From an uncultured Helicobacter sp. (GTDB taxonomy: Bacteria; Campylobacterota; Campylobacteria; Campylobacterales; Helicobacteraceae): a stretch of 64,000 nucleotides of DNA. Shown here in pieces: positions 27,362 to 36,081 of this stretch. The stretch spans positions 124,001-188,000 of the forward strand of contig NZ_CALBGN010000015.1 of the NCBI RefSeq assembly GCF_937893305.1. The letters run 5' to 3'. The translations under genes and the position numbers were made by a program. The notes beneath the pieces were generated by a model. That model was not told where the DNA came from, searched no databases, and saw nothing but the letters and a program-made list of their open reading frames with translations. Numbering within the stretch: position 1 is the stretch's first letter; every line of letters starts with the position of its first letter.

Positions 27362-27723
27362 TGTATAACGCATTAACAGAAGAAGAACAAAGAGTTCTAT
27401 TGCACAAAGGCACAGAAGCTCCCTTTAGCGGAGAATATGAAAACTTCTTTGAACAAGGCGTGTATGTCTGCAAGCAATGCAATACACCCTTATACACCTC
27501 AAAAAGTAAATTTCATAGTGGTTGTGGATGGCCTAGTTTTGATTCCTGTATTCAAGGTGCAATTAAAGAGCAATTAGATGCAGATGGCAGGCGCACGGAG
27601 ATTGTTTGTGCAAAATGTGGCGGGCATCTTGGGCATATCTTTTTTGGAGAAGGCTTTACAGAAAAAAACACGCGCCATTGTGTAAATTCTATCTCCTTAA
27701 TCTTCCAAAAAGAATCTCTTTGA
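27361..27723 (+). CDS. msrB: Peptide-methionine (R)-S-oxide reductase MsrB
   Basis: A 120-residue enzyme that reduces methionine-R-sulfoxide in proteins. Two CxxC pairs bind zinc (CKQC near 37, CAKCGGHLGH near 90), HSGCGWPSF is the substrate pocket, and the catalytic Cys is in RHCVNSISL. The catalytic residue is an ordinary TGT cysteine codon, so this is not a selenoprotein. Here MsrB stands alone, whereas in H. pylori MsrA and MsrB are fused. It starts in the rsfS stop codon (TAATG), third in nadD-rsfS-msrB. Confidence 0.95.
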   Translation: MYNALTEEEQRVLLHKGTEAPFSGEYENFFEQGVYVCKQCNTPLYTSKSKFHSGCGWPSFDSCIQGAIKEQLDADGRRTEIVCAKCGGHLGHIFFGEGFTEKNTRHCVNSISLIFQKESL

Positions 27724-27826
27724 TCTTGCAAGCACGCTATTTTTGATTCTCCATTTATATTGATGTATCTTGTTTTCTCCATCCAAAAATTAAACATCGT
27801 TTGTTGATTTAACCTGATAAATACTA

Positions 27827-27832
27827 TATAAT
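27827..27832 (+). promoter_or_regulatory. -10 box upstream of the KefB-like gene
   Basis: TATAAT within ACTATATAATTTT, 24 bases before the proposed ATC start and 13 bases before the AAGGAGA ribosome-binding site. The 132-base gap 27724-27855 holds nothing else that I recognise. Confidence 0.55.
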
Positions 27833-27855
27833 TTTAATTTTCTAAGGAGAATCCC

Positions 27856-29613
27856 ATCGATCCGCTATTAATAATCATTTGTGTTTTGGCAATGGCTGTT
27901 GTATCTGGAATCGTGCTAAATCGCTTAAAAATTCCTGCAATTATCGGATATATTGTTACAGGTATATTAACAACTTATATTTTTGGATTCCGCTTAGAAG
28001 ATTCCGTGGATTTAAATGAAGCTGCTGAACTTGGAATCGTGTTTTTGATGTTTATGATTGGACTTGATTTTAGCTTTAAGAAAATCACACAAATGAAGCA
28101 AGAAGTTCTTCTTTTTGGCGGACTACAGATTGGAATCTCTATTGCTGCATTTTTTGCAATTTGTTATTTTTTATTGCGTTTTGATTTTAATACTTCTATC
28201 ATTATTGCAAGTGCTGTAAGTCTCTCATCAACGGCAATTGTTTTAAAACATCTTAATGAAGTCAATGAGACTAGAACGCCTTATGGTGCGGCTTCTGTTG
28301 GGATTTTAGTCTTTCAAGATATTGCTGTTATCCCTATTTTGCTTATCATTAAACTTCTAAGCGATACAAGTTTAAGTATGGGAGAAATGCTTTTAAGCAC
28401 TGGAGTATCAGCTGTGACTGTGATTTTACTTTTGATTCTGCCAGGGCGTTTTTTAGCCAAAATCGCACTTAGATCAAGTGCAAAGATGAAAACAGATGAA
28501 ATCTTCGTAGGAACGGTGTTTTTAATCGTTTTAGGCTCTGCATATTTAAGCAAACATTTTGGATTCTCACTTTCACTTGGAGCATTTTTAGCGGGTATGA
28601 TTATCTCAAACACGCCGTTTAAATATCAAGTAGCAAGTGTTTTGGTGTATTTTAGGGATTTGTTACTTGGGGTATTTTTCATCACTATTGGTATGCAAGT
28701 TGATGTGATTTTTGCAGCAAAATATTTTATTATTGTTTTAATTTTGTGTGCATTAATGATTTTAGTTAAAACCTTAATAATATTTGCTTTTTTAAGTTTA
28801 TTTAGGGGAGTTAGAATCGGTATGCGCATCGCTCTTTCTCTCTCGCAAATTGGAGAATTTTCTTTTGCGATTTTCTTACTTGCAAGCCAACACAAGATTC
28901 TAAATTTACAACTTGATGGCGGGATCTTAAGCTGGATTTTTGGACAAGAGTTTTTAGCGAAACTCACTCCACACGATATTTATCAATTTTTAACACTAAT
29001 GGTGATTTTCTCAATGATTGCCACACCTTTTATTTTAGAAAGATTAGATTCTTGCACAAATTTTATGCTCCGTCTATTTAAGATTCCAACACGCACAAAT
29101 CTTAATAGCGAAACCTATAAAATGCAACAAGAAGAAGCTCTTAGCAATATCGTTGTGTGTGGTTATGGGCTTTTAGGGAAGAAAGTTGTGAAGTTTTTAG
29201 CAGGTTGCAACATCAATACACTTGTTATAGAATCTAACTATGATCGCGTCAAAGATGCTCAAAGAGATGGAATCAATATTGTCTATGGAAACATTACAGA
29301 TAAAATGATTTTCAAAGAAATTGAAGTGCAAAACTCTACAGCTGTGATTTTATGTGTAGAATCCACAAATGCAATTTTTCAAGCTTGCCACCATATTATG
29401 GATATTTCACATCATATTAGAATTATTGTTCAAACTGACGATGATAGCCTAGAAGAAACATTAAAAGGAATGGGACTTTATGGAGTGGTCAATAATCATC
29501 AAGAAAGTGCAGTAATTCTCTCAAATCTTGCTCTAAAAGCCATTGAAGAACAAAAAGCAATTAACGAAGAATATACAAAAGAAGAGCAAGAGAAAGAAGA
29601 ACAACCTAGCTAA
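27856..29613 (+). CDS. KefB/CPA2-type monovalent cation:proton antiporter with RCK domain
   Basis: A 585-residue inner-membrane antiporter or glutathione-gated-like K+ efflux protein. About 12 membrane segments occupy residues 1-400. Conserved segments are GIVFLMFMIGLDFS, SLSSTAIVLKHL and FQDIAVIPILLI. A TrkA-N/RCK Rossmann domain follows (NIVVCGYGLLGKKVVKFL, about residue 425). Start problem: AAGGAGA at 27844-27850 points 6 bases downstream to ATC at 27856, in frame and giving a full first helix (DPLLIIICVLAMAVVSG). The first conventional start, TTG at 27886, lacks a ribosome-binding site and cuts into that helix. Either ATC is used, or one base differs from ATG. The 3' end overlaps the convergent TSUP gene by 8 bases. 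Confidence 0.88.
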   Translation: MDPLLIIICVLAMAVVSGIVLNRLKIPAIIGYIVTGILTTYIFGFRLEDSVDLNEAAELGIVFLMFMIGLDFSFKKITQMKQEVLLFGGLQIGISIAAFFAICYFLLRFDFNTSIIIASAVSLSSTAIVLKHLNEVNETRTPYGAASVGILVFQDIAVIPILLIIKLLSDTSLSMGEMLLSTGVSAVTVILLLILPGRFLAKIALRSSAKMKTDEIFVGTVFLIVLGSAYLSKHFGFSLSLGAFLAGMIISNTPFKYQVASVLVYFRDLLLGVFFITIGMQVDVIFAAKYFIIVLILCALMILVKTLIIFAFLSLFRGVRIGMRIALSLSQIGEFSFAIFLLASQHKILNLQLDGGILSWIFGQEFLAKLTPHDIYQFLTLMVIFSMIATPFILERLDSCTNFMLRLFKIPTRTNLNSETYKMQQEEALSNIVVCGYGLLGKKVVKFLAGCNINTLVIESNYDRVKDAQRDGINIVYGNITDKMIFKEIEVQNSTAVILCVESTNAIFQACHHIMDISHHIRIIVQTDDDSLEETLKGMGLYGVVNNHQESAVILSNLALKAIEEQKAINEEYTKEEQEKEEQPS

Positions 29614-30382
29614 AAAACATTTTATCAAACATTATCCCAAGCACAATAGCATACATAGCAAGCAATGTTATTTTGTGTTTTTTAGCATCAATTTTTGAGA
29701 GCATAAAAATTCCAATTCTTACACCAATTAATGAAGCAATCCCTACAATAATCCCTTCTTTAAAGCTTGCATAGCCGTGTAATGCCAAAGAAGTAAAGCC
29801 AGAAATAGAAGAAAAAATCACAAAAAATAAAGATAAAGGGATAATTTGCTTACTGTTATATCCTAGATAATAAGCTAAAAGTGGGGCTAACATCATACCT
29901 CCACCAATCCCAAGAGAAATTGCAAACACGCCAACAACACAACCACATCCTATCAAAAAAACTTTCGCTAAAATCCCTTCTCCTATACGCTTTTCACCAC
30001 CATAAGCACTTGTTTTAAACAACTTTATAAAAGAATACACAATAAAGATACTAAAAAGAACTTCTAGTGTTTTTGAACTTACATAATCAATAATAAAACC
30101 ACTAAATGCTGCTCCTATAAGTCCGCCAATTCCCACATAGATTCCATCTCTTACATCAAGCAACTTGCGCCTATAATTCACATAAGAACCATAAACTGAT
30201 GAAAAAATCATCTGCATAATAGAAATTCCAATGGCAATTTTAATGTCGTGCCCTAACATCATCACAAGCGGAACTAAAACCGCTCCGCCACCAATCCCAA
30301 AAAAACCTGCCAAAATTCCCGTTAGGATTCCAATACTAAAAAGCGCAACACTATAAAATCCATCAAAAAACAAAATTTCCAC
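29606..30382 (-). CDS. TSUP (TauE/SafE) family membrane permease
   Basis: A 258-residue inner-membrane protein with about eight membrane helices in two repeats. Each repeat carries the family glycine motif (GFFGIGGGAVLVPLV and AISLGIGGGMMLAPLL). TSUP proteins move sulfite, thiosulfate, sulfonates and related anions; the substrate here is unknown. The start is GTG at 30382 without a strong ribosome-binding site. The gene is divergent from selD across 110 bases. The adjacency raises the untested possibility of a selenium-compound substrate. Confidence 0.85.
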   Translation of the reverse strand: MEILFFDGFYSVALFSIGILTGILAGFFGIGGGAVLVPLVMMLGHDIKIAIGISIMQMIFSSVYGSYVNYRRKLLDVRDGIYVGIGGLIGAAFSGFIIDYVSSKTLEVLFSIFIVYSFIKLFKTSAYGGEKRIGEGILAKVFLIGCGCVVGVFAISLGIGGGMMLAPLLAYYLGYNSKQIIPLSLFFVIFSSISGFTSLALHGYASFKEGIIVGIASLIGVRIGIFMLSKIDAKKHKITLLAMYAIVLGIMFDKMFFS

Positions 30383-30492
30383 TGCTCTACTCTATTGATT
30401 CAATATTAAATTCAAAGAGTAATTCTACCAAAACAAGCAAGAAATCATTTAAAAAGTGTTAGAATTTCAGAATTTTACATTGATGGATAAAA

Positions 30493-31551
30493 ATGAAAGA
30501 AGAAATTAAAATCACAAATTTCGTAAAAGTTGCAGGTTGAGCAGGCAAGGTAGGTCTGGAAGATCTCTCACATATTGCAAGCCACCTTATTAATAATTAT
30601 GATGATAATGTTTTAATAGATTTTAAAGACAATGAAGACGCTGGAGTTTATCGCTTAAGCCCTACACTTGCTTTGGTGCAAACAGCGGATTTTATCACCC
30701 CAGTTGTCAATGATCCTTTTATCTATGGACAAATTGCTGCAGCAAACGCTCTAAGTGATGTCTATGCAATGGGGGGTGTTGTAAAATGCGCATTAAATTT
30801 AATGATGTGGGATAAATGTAGAATCCCAGAAGATTATGCAGAGGCAATTTTAGAGGGTGGATTATCTAAAATTAAAGAAGCAGGTGGAGTATTAATAGGC
30901 GGACACACCATAGCAGATAATGAACAAAAATATGGATTAAGTGTGAACGGAATTATCAATCCACAAGAAATTTGGCACAATAATGGTGCAAAAGTAGGAG
31001 ATGCTTTAATTCTTACAAAGCCTATTGGAATGGGGGTTTTAACCACAGCATTAAAAGCAAATTTACTTGATATACAAACACAAAAAGAAATTGCTAAGAT
31101 TATGGCAACACTTAATCGCACAGCTTGTGAAGTTGCTAAAAAATTTAAAATCAATGCTTGCACAGATATTACAGGATTTGGACTTTTAGGACATTTAAAA
31201 GAAATGCTAAATCCAAACATCAATATCTTCTTAGATAGTAACGCAATTCCATTGGTGGAAAAAGCAATTCCTTTTGCGCGTGATGGCATAATCCCGGGTG
31301 GAAGTTGCGAAAATGAAAAAGTCATCAAAGATTTATGCGCTTTTAATCTTAAAGAAACTTCAAAATTTAAAGGTGTAGAGATTTTACTCTTTGATGCGCA
31401 AACTTCTGGCGGCTTAGTTTTTGCCACACCAAAAAACGATGCAATCTCACTTGTAAAAGCCTTAAGAAATGCCGGTGTAGAATCTGCACAAATCATAGGA
31501 ATCGTCGAACCTTATGACCCTAATAAAGCCACTAGAATCTCTATTATTTAA
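30493..31551 (+). CDS. selD: Selenide, water dikinase with in-frame UGA (selenocysteine)
   Basis: SelD makes selenophosphate from selenide and ATP for selenocysteine and selenouridine synthesis. The frame starts at ATG 30493 and meets TGA at 30538-30540 (codon 16) in VAG-U-AGKVGLEDL. Here E. coli SelD has its catalytic Cys17 followed three residues later by Lys20, and the Lys spacing is kept. Without recoding, the first ATG/GTG-type start is at 30673, which would drop the catalytic residue and glycine loop. With Sec the product has 352 residues, the family norm. Later motifs are present: QTADFITPVVNDPF, GQIAAANALSDVYAMGG and DITGFGLLGHL. A hairpin directly follows the UGA. Thioesterase and DUF493 genes follow closely. 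Confidence 0.95.
30549..30568 (+). promoter_or_regulatory. Candidate bacterial SECIS element in selD
   Basis: Downstream of the UGA at 30538-30540, AGGTCT (30552-30557) pairs with AGATCT (30561-30566) around the loop GGA, including one G-U pair. Below it, T30551 would be a bulged U and G49-G50 can pair with C67-T68. A G at the start of the apical loop, and its distance of 20 bases from the U of UGA, fit the general bacterial SECIS description. The structure was folded by eye only. Confidence 0.6.
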
Positions 31552-31560
31552 GGAATCATT

Positions 31561-31935
31561 ATGCAAATACGCGTTTATTATGAAGATACAGATTGTGGCG
31601 GAATCGTTTATCACGCAAATTATTTGAAATATTGCGAAAGGGCGCGCTCTGAAGCGTTTTTTAAAGCTGGGATTCTACCTTTAAAAGATGGAATCGGATT
31701 TGTCGTTAAAACAATGCAAATAGAATTTCTATCCTCTGCAAAGCTTGGAGATTTGCTAGAAATTACAACAACGCTTTTAGAACGAAAAAATGCTTCATTA
31801 ATATTGGCTCAAAGTATTTTTTTAGAAAATAAAGAAATTTTTAAGGCACAATTAACGCTTGTTTGTATAAATTCTAAAACACAAAAAATTACAAAGATTC
31901 CACTTTGGGCAAAAAATATATTCAAATCATTTTAA
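31561..31935 (+). CDS. ybgC: YbgC-type acyl-CoA thioesterase
   Basis: A 124-residue hotdog thioesterase of the 4-hydroxybenzoyl-CoA thioesterase/YbgC family. The active-site motif YYEDTDCGGIVYHANYLKYCERARSE begins at residue 5, with the catalytic Asp in the first part and the His-Ala-Asn-Tyr core. In E. coli YbgC sits with the Tol-Pal genes; here it follows selD by 9 bases and precedes a DUF493 gene by 9 bases. The protein is somewhat short but complete. Substrate in this organism is not known; H. pylori YbgC acts on short- to long-chain acyl-CoA. Confidence 0.9.
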   Translation: MQIRVYYEDTDCGGIVYHANYLKYCERARSEAFFKAGILPLKDGIGFVVKTMQIEFLSSAKLGDLLEITTTLLERKNASLILAQSIFLENKEIFKAQLTLVCINSKTQKITKIPLWAKNIFKSF

Positions 31936-31944
31936 AGGACTTTT

Positions 31945-32202
31945 ATGGAAGAAAATCAAGAAAATCATCAAATAAAATATCCTTGCACTTGGCATTATAG
32001 AATCATTGGAACAGATAAAGAAACTTTGTATTTAGCGGCATTAGAAATTCTTAATAAAGAATTTATCCATACGCAAGGAAAAGAAAGTAGTGGTGGAAAA
32101 TACCATAGTATAAATATTGAATTAGAAGTAGAAAATCAAGAAGAAAGAGATTTGATTTTTCAAGCCTTGCAAAGAGATACTAGAATCAAATATGTTTTAT
32201 AG
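31945..32202 (+). CDS. DUF493 (YbeD-like) protein
   Basis: An 85-residue protein of the DUF493/YbeD family, small alpha-beta (ACT-like) proteins of uncertain, possibly regulatory, function. Family-typical stretches are YPCTWHYRIIGTDKETL near the start, KYHSINIELEVENQEERDLIF, and DTRIKYVL at the C terminus, where the family usually ends in VxxVL. It is 9 bases after the thioesterase gene and overlaps the M15 peptidase gene by 11 bases. Confidence 0.88.
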   Translation: MEENQENHQIKYPCTWHYRIIGTDKETLYLAALEILNKEFIHTQGKESSGGKYHSINIELEVENQEERDLIFQALQRDTRIKYVL

Positions 32203-32950
32203 ATTTGTTTTCTATCTGCTTTTTTGCTTATTTCATAGTGCATTTGCAAACCCAAATCTCGCATTAAATTGCCTAAAAGAAAATTACCCCACACAGACAA
32301 ATCAAATCATCCCTCTAAAAACACTTACCAAAATCCCAAAACACAACACCATAAAAGACTACGAAAATGCCTTAATTACAGGCACTTTAGCAGATACTTT
32401 CGCCTATCCCTATCCTTTAGGATTCCAATCTTCAGAACCCTTTAAAGATAGTTCGCGCATTAGAGATTACACTTTTTTAGCTAGCGTTTATGGAGAGAAT
32501 CAAAAGATTGTAGAATCACATTTAAAGCCCATAATTTGGCTAGATGGAAATCAAATTTTATTCAATAGCAAAAACGGCGCACACGCGGCACTTAAACGCG
32601 TAAAATTACACTTAAAACAAGCCATCAAAAAAGACCCAAAACTTCTAGCATATTTACAAAATATCGGCGGAACTTATAAGTGGCGCAAAATCTCTCAAAC
32701 AAATCGCTTAAGTGCTCATAGTTTTGGAATTGCTATTGATATTAATGTTGCAAAATCACACTATTGGCTCTGGGATTTAAAACAAAAAACTTTCAGAAAC
32801 AACCTCCAAGATATTCCACTAGAAATTATTCAAGCTTTTGAAAAAGAAGGATTTATATGGGGTGGAAGATGGTGGCATTATGACACAATGCATTTTGAAT
32901 ATCGCCCAGAAATTCTTTGCTATGCAAAATCTCTAAAAGATAGAATCTAA
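32192..32950 (+). CDS. Secreted M15-family peptidase (VanY/L,D- or D,D-carboxypeptidase-like)
   Basis: A 252-residue protein with an N-terminal signal peptide (hydrophobic residues 4-18, ending near SAFA-N), so periplasmic. The zinc site of the M15C group is visible: AHSFGIAIDIN supplies His and Asp, and WGGRWWHYDTMHFEYRPE supplies the catalytic Glu/Asp and the third His ligand. M15 enzymes cut peptidoglycan stem peptides; the exact bond is not predictable. It overlaps the DUF493 gene by 11 bases and the convergent hemD by 4. Confidence 0.88.
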   Translation: MFYRFVFYLLFCLFHSAFANPNLALNCLKENYPTQTNQIIPLKTLTKIPKHNTIKDYENALITGTLADTFAYPYPLGFQSSEPFKDSSRIRDYTFLASVYGENQKIVESHLKPIIWLDGNQILFNSKNGAHAALKRVKLHLKQAIKKDPKLLAYLQNIGGTYKWRKISQTNRLSAHSFGIAIDINVAKSHYWLWDLKQKTFRNNLQDIPLEIIQAFEKEGFIWGGRWWHYDTMHFEYRPEILCYAKSLKDRI

Positions 32951-33648
32951 ATATTGGATTCCAACTTTAGTGCAAATTCTAATGTGCTTTTAAATTCTGG
33001 CTTAGGAGATTGTAAAATCTTAGCCTCTTCTCCTAAAAGTTCCTTTGCGGCATTACTTGTTGTTTTACCAATACAAAGTGCGCAAAAACTGCAATCCCAA
33101 GTAAAATTTAATAAAAATGCTTGAATATGTGATGGTGCCCCAAAAACAACAATGGAATCTTTTTTTAATTTTGGTGGATTTTCTAAAGTATTTAAAAGAT
33201 TTTCATAGATGATAACTTCTTGAAAAGAGATTCCATTTTGTCTTAAAACTTCTGGAATTTTTGAAGCAATTTTTTTAGCACGCACAAACAATGGCTTTTT
33301 TTCTTTTAAAAGTGGGATTAACTCATTTACAAACACTTCTCCATACGCATTTGAAGCAATAAACTCTGCCTTTAACTCTAAGAATTCAAGCGCATTTGCA
33401 CTTCCTTTTCCTATCACAAAGTTTGGCAAACTCTTCCAAAGGTCTTGTAGATTTTTGGATTTTAAATTTTCATTAAGTGCGTAAATTGCGTTTTTAGAAG
33501 TAAAAATTAAAGAATCACAAGCCTGTAATTTCTCTTGTATATTTTCTACAAATTTTGTCTTTAAAGTAATTAAAGGCAGAATTAAAATACGCTCATCAAG
33601 CGGCAAATGCGCTAAATTTGGATTTGTTTTTGTGATATAATAGACCAT
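32947..33648 (-). CDS. hemD: Uroporphyrinogen-III synthase
   Basis: A 233-residue protein of the two-domain HemD fold, which cyclises hydroxymethylbilane with ring D inversion in heme synthesis. HemD sequences are poorly conserved. The supporting features are SLIFTSKNAIYALNE, the FVIGKGSANALE region, PLFVRAKKIASKIPEVLRQNG with IIYENLL, the VVFGAPSHIQAFLLN segment, and CIGKTTSNAAKELLG near the C terminus. Faces the M15 peptidase gene tail to tail and is divergent from the rhodanese gene. hemE lies separately at 44.3 kb. Confidence 0.9.
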   Translation of the reverse strand: MVYYITKTNPNLAHLPLDERILILPLITLKTKFVENIQEKLQACDSLIFTSKNAIYALNENLKSKNLQDLWKSLPNFVIGKGSANALEFLELKAEFIASNAYGEVFVNELIPLLKEKKPLFVRAKKIASKIPEVLRQNGISFQEVIIYENLLNTLENPPKLKKDSIVVFGAPSHIQAFLLNFTWDCSFCALCIGKTTSNAAKELLGEEAKILQSPKPEFKSTLEFALKLESNI

Positions 33649-33686
33649 TTTTTATTCTAGCTAATTTTGGCAAATAAAGGCATAAA

Positions 33687-34019
33687 ATGTATGTTAAAAA
33701 CAAAAGTCTAGCTAAACCTGTTTCTTTAAATACACTGCATAGTGATGATTTTATTGTCATTGATTTACGATCACGCGGATATTTTTTAATTAGCCATATT
33801 AAAGGCGCGCTAAATATTGAATCTTTGCAACGCATTACTTATATCGCACAAGAGAATCCTCAAAAAAAGATTCTACTTTATTGCCACAGTGGAGCAACTG
33901 CAGCGGATTTTGGCACACAACTCACACAAAAAGGATTTCAAAACATTTACTACATTGATGAAAATTATTTTGCAATCAAAAAATATAATATCCCTCAAGA
34001 TGGTGAAGGGCTAGAGTAA
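33687..34019 (+). CDS. Single-domain rhodanese-like sulfurtransferase
   Basis: A 110-residue rhodanese domain. FIVIDLRSRGYFLISHIKGALNI is the typical entry strand and the CH2A-like motif, and the active-site loop is LLYCHSGATAADFG with the catalytic Cys. No signal peptide, so cytoplasmic. It is 53 bases before the DedA gene on the same strand. A TATAAT at 33637-33642, inside the start of hemD, could be its promoter. The sulfur acceptor is unknown. Confidence 0.88.
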   Translation: MYVKNKSLAKPVSLNTLHSDDFIVIDLRSRGYFLISHIKGALNIESLQRITYIAQENPQKKILLYCHSGATAADFGTQLTQKGFQNIYYIDENYFAIKKYNIPQDGEGLE

Positions 34020-34072
34020 TTAAGAAAATTTTTGCTAGAATTTCGTATTCATCTTAGTTTAGGCGTTGGATT

Positions 34073-34678
34073 ATGGAAGAGTTATTTACGCAGTGGTTAC
34101 AAGATTATGGCTACATTATTTTGTTTATTTGGAGCACATTAGAGGGTGAGCTTGGACTTATAATGGCGGGGATTATGTGCCATACAGGACATATGACAAT
34201 CCCTATTGCAATTTTTGTTGCAGGGCTTGGTGGATTTGTAGGCGATCAAGTGTATTTTTACATTGGGCGTTATAATAAGCAGTTTATTTACAAAAAGCTT
34301 CAAACACAGCGCAGAAAATTTGCCCTTGCACATTTATTACTTCAACGCTATGGTTGGCCTATTATTTTTGTGCAACGCTATCTTTATGGAATGCGCACTG
34401 TAATCCCTATGAGTATTGGCGTAACGCGTTATAGTGCTAAAACCTTTGCGTTTATCAATTTTATTAGCGCATTAATTTGGGCGGCAATCACCATTATTTT
34501 ATCTTATTACTTTGGTAAAGAACTCTTAGCGATTGTGCATTACGCAAAAGAACACTACTATGTTGCAATCCCTTTTGCAATTATTTTAGGTGGTGGAATC
34601 TATTATTACCTACATAAAGTTACTCAAAAAGTTGAAAAAAAGATAATAGGAGAATCAAATGAAAATTCTAGTAAATAA
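34073..34678 (+). CDS. DedA-family membrane protein
   Basis: A 201-residue inner-membrane protein of the DedA/SNARE-associated family with about five hydrophobic segments. Some members act as undecaprenyl-phosphate or other lipid flippases. Visible features are the entry segment STLEGELGLIMAGIM with the conserved Glu, FVGDQVYFYIGRY and the RYLYGMRTVIPMSIG loop with the two essential Arg residues. The end overlaps pepA by 20 bases. Lipid substrate not known. Confidence 0.9.
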   Translation: MEELFTQWLQDYGYIILFIWSTLEGELGLIMAGIMCHTGHMTIPIAIFVAGLGGFVGDQVYFYIGRYNKQFIYKKLQTQRRKFALAHLLLQRYGWPIIFVQRYLYGMRTVIPMSIGVTRYSAKTFAFINFISALIWAAITIILSYYFGKELLAIVHYAKEHYYVAIPFAIILGGGIYYYLHKVTQKVEKKIIGESNENSSK

Positions 34679-36080
34679 TAAAAAAAGTGATTTAGAAATT
34701 GTATTAGTTTTTGATAAAAAATTGCCAAAAACTTTAACAAAGACTCAAAAAGATGCACTAGCGCTTAGAGAGTATAAGGGTGAAGGAAATTGCTTTATTG
34801 GAGAGCAGTTTTTCATCGGCATAGATAGTTATAATTACCCTTTTCCAAACGCTTTGCGTGATGCAATTGCAAATGCGATTCCAACAATAAAAAAACTAAA
34901 CATCACCACAGCTAGTATTAATATAGAAACTCTACACAGCGCAAAAGAAGTTTGCGAAGGCTTGTTTCTAGGGGATTACAGCTTTGAAACTTTTAAAAGT
35001 AAAAAGTCTAAAAGCAAATTAAAAACTATATATTTACGCAGCAAAAAGTTAGAATCTAAAATCCTAGAATCCATTATCACAGAGACAGAACACATTTGCT
35101 CTAGCATAAATTTTGTGCGCGAACTCATCAACACTCCTCCTGCAATTGCCACACCAAAATACATTGCTAATCTTGCACAAAAAAAAGCAAAAGAATTAGA
35201 GATAAATTGCACTATCTATGATCAAAAATTTTTAGAAAAAGAAAAAATGGGAGCGTTTTTAGCTGTGGCAAAAGCAAGTGCAAATCCTCCTTATTTAGCG
35301 CATTTAACCTACAAACCAAAAACTACTAAAGGTAAAAAATCCCCAAAGATCGTGCTTGTTGGCAAGGGTTTAACCTATGATTCTGGTGGGCTTAGTCTAA
35401 AACCGGGTGATTATATGACAACAATGAAAGCTGACAAAAGCGGAGCTTGCGCAGTTCTTGGGATATTAGAAGCGGCAGCAAAACTTCAATTAAATGCTGA
35501 AATACACGGGGTTTTAGGATTAGCAGAAAATATGATTAGCGGAAATGCCTATAAGCCTGATGATATTTTAATTGCACGCAATCAAAAAAGTATTGAAGTG
35601 CGTAACACAGACGCAGAAGGGCGTTTGGTGTTGGCAGATTGCTTAAGCTATGCAAGCGATTTAAAGCCTGATTTCTTGCTTGATCTTGCCACACTTACAG
35701 GAGCTTGTGTGGTGGCACTTGGCGATTACAGCACAGGTGTTATGGGATATAACACAAAACTTGCAGAATCCTTTAATAAAGCTGCTTTTGCTGCAGGAGA
35801 ACTTAGCGCAACACTCCCTTTTAATCCATATTTACGCAAACTTTTCAACTCTGATGTAGCAGATCTTTGCAATATCCCTTCAAGCCGCTATGGAAGCGCA
35901 ATAAGCGCAGGAATGTTTTTAGGAGAATTTGTAGAAGAATCCCTACACCAAAAGTGGCTGCATTTAGACATTGCAGGACCTGCTTATGTTGAAAAAGCTT
36001 GGGGAGTCAATCCCTTTGGCGCAACAGGAGCTGGAGTGCGCGCTGTTATAGAATTCATCAAACAAAACATAAAGGACTAA
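34659..36080 (+). CDS. pepA: Leucyl aminopeptidase (M17)
   Basis: A 473-residue M17 metallo-aminopeptidase releasing N-terminal residues, often Leu, in the cytoplasm. The two-metal centre is evident: VGKGLTYDSGGLSLKPG, MKADKSGACAVLG and the family signature NTDAEGRLVLAD. The less conserved N-terminal domain covers about residues 1-150. A ribosome-binding site AGGAG lies before the ATG within the DedA gene, and ychF follows after 1 base, so DedA-pepA-ychF form one transcript. Confidence 0.95.
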   Translation: MKILVNNKKSDLEIVLVFDKKLPKTLTKTQKDALALREYKGEGNCFIGEQFFIGIDSYNYPFPNALRDAIANAIPTIKKLNITTASINIETLHSAKEVCEGLFLGDYSFETFKSKKSKSKLKTIYLRSKKLESKILESIITETEHICSSINFVRELINTPPAIATPKYIANLAQKKAKELEINCTIYDQKFLEKEKMGAFLAVAKASANPPYLAHLTYKPKTTKGKKSPKIVLVGKGLTYDSGGLSLKPGDYMTTMKADKSGACAVLGILEAAAKLQLNAEIHGVLGLAENMISGNAYKPDDILIARNQKSIEVRNTDAEGRLVLADCLSYASDLKPDFLLDLATLTGACVVALGDYSTGVMGYNTKLAESFNKAAFAAGELSATLPFNPYLRKLFNSDVADLCNIPSSRYGSAISAGMFLGEFVEESLHQKWLHLDIAGPAYVEKAWGVNPFGATGAGVRAVIEFIKQNIKD

Positions 36081-36081
36081 T

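Noticed and set aside
27361..27723. MsrB considered as a further selenoprotein
   Set aside because: The catalytic position in RHCVNS is a TGT cysteine codon and the frame has no internal TGA.
30834..31496. 220-codon minus-strand frame opposite selD
   Set aside because: It is a shadow of the selD coding sequence; the sense strand has clear SelD motifs.
30673..31551. selD as a gene starting at 30673
   Set aside because: The conserved N terminus with the catalytic position lies upstream in the same frame, interrupted only by the UGA; a start at 30673 would give an inactive fragment.
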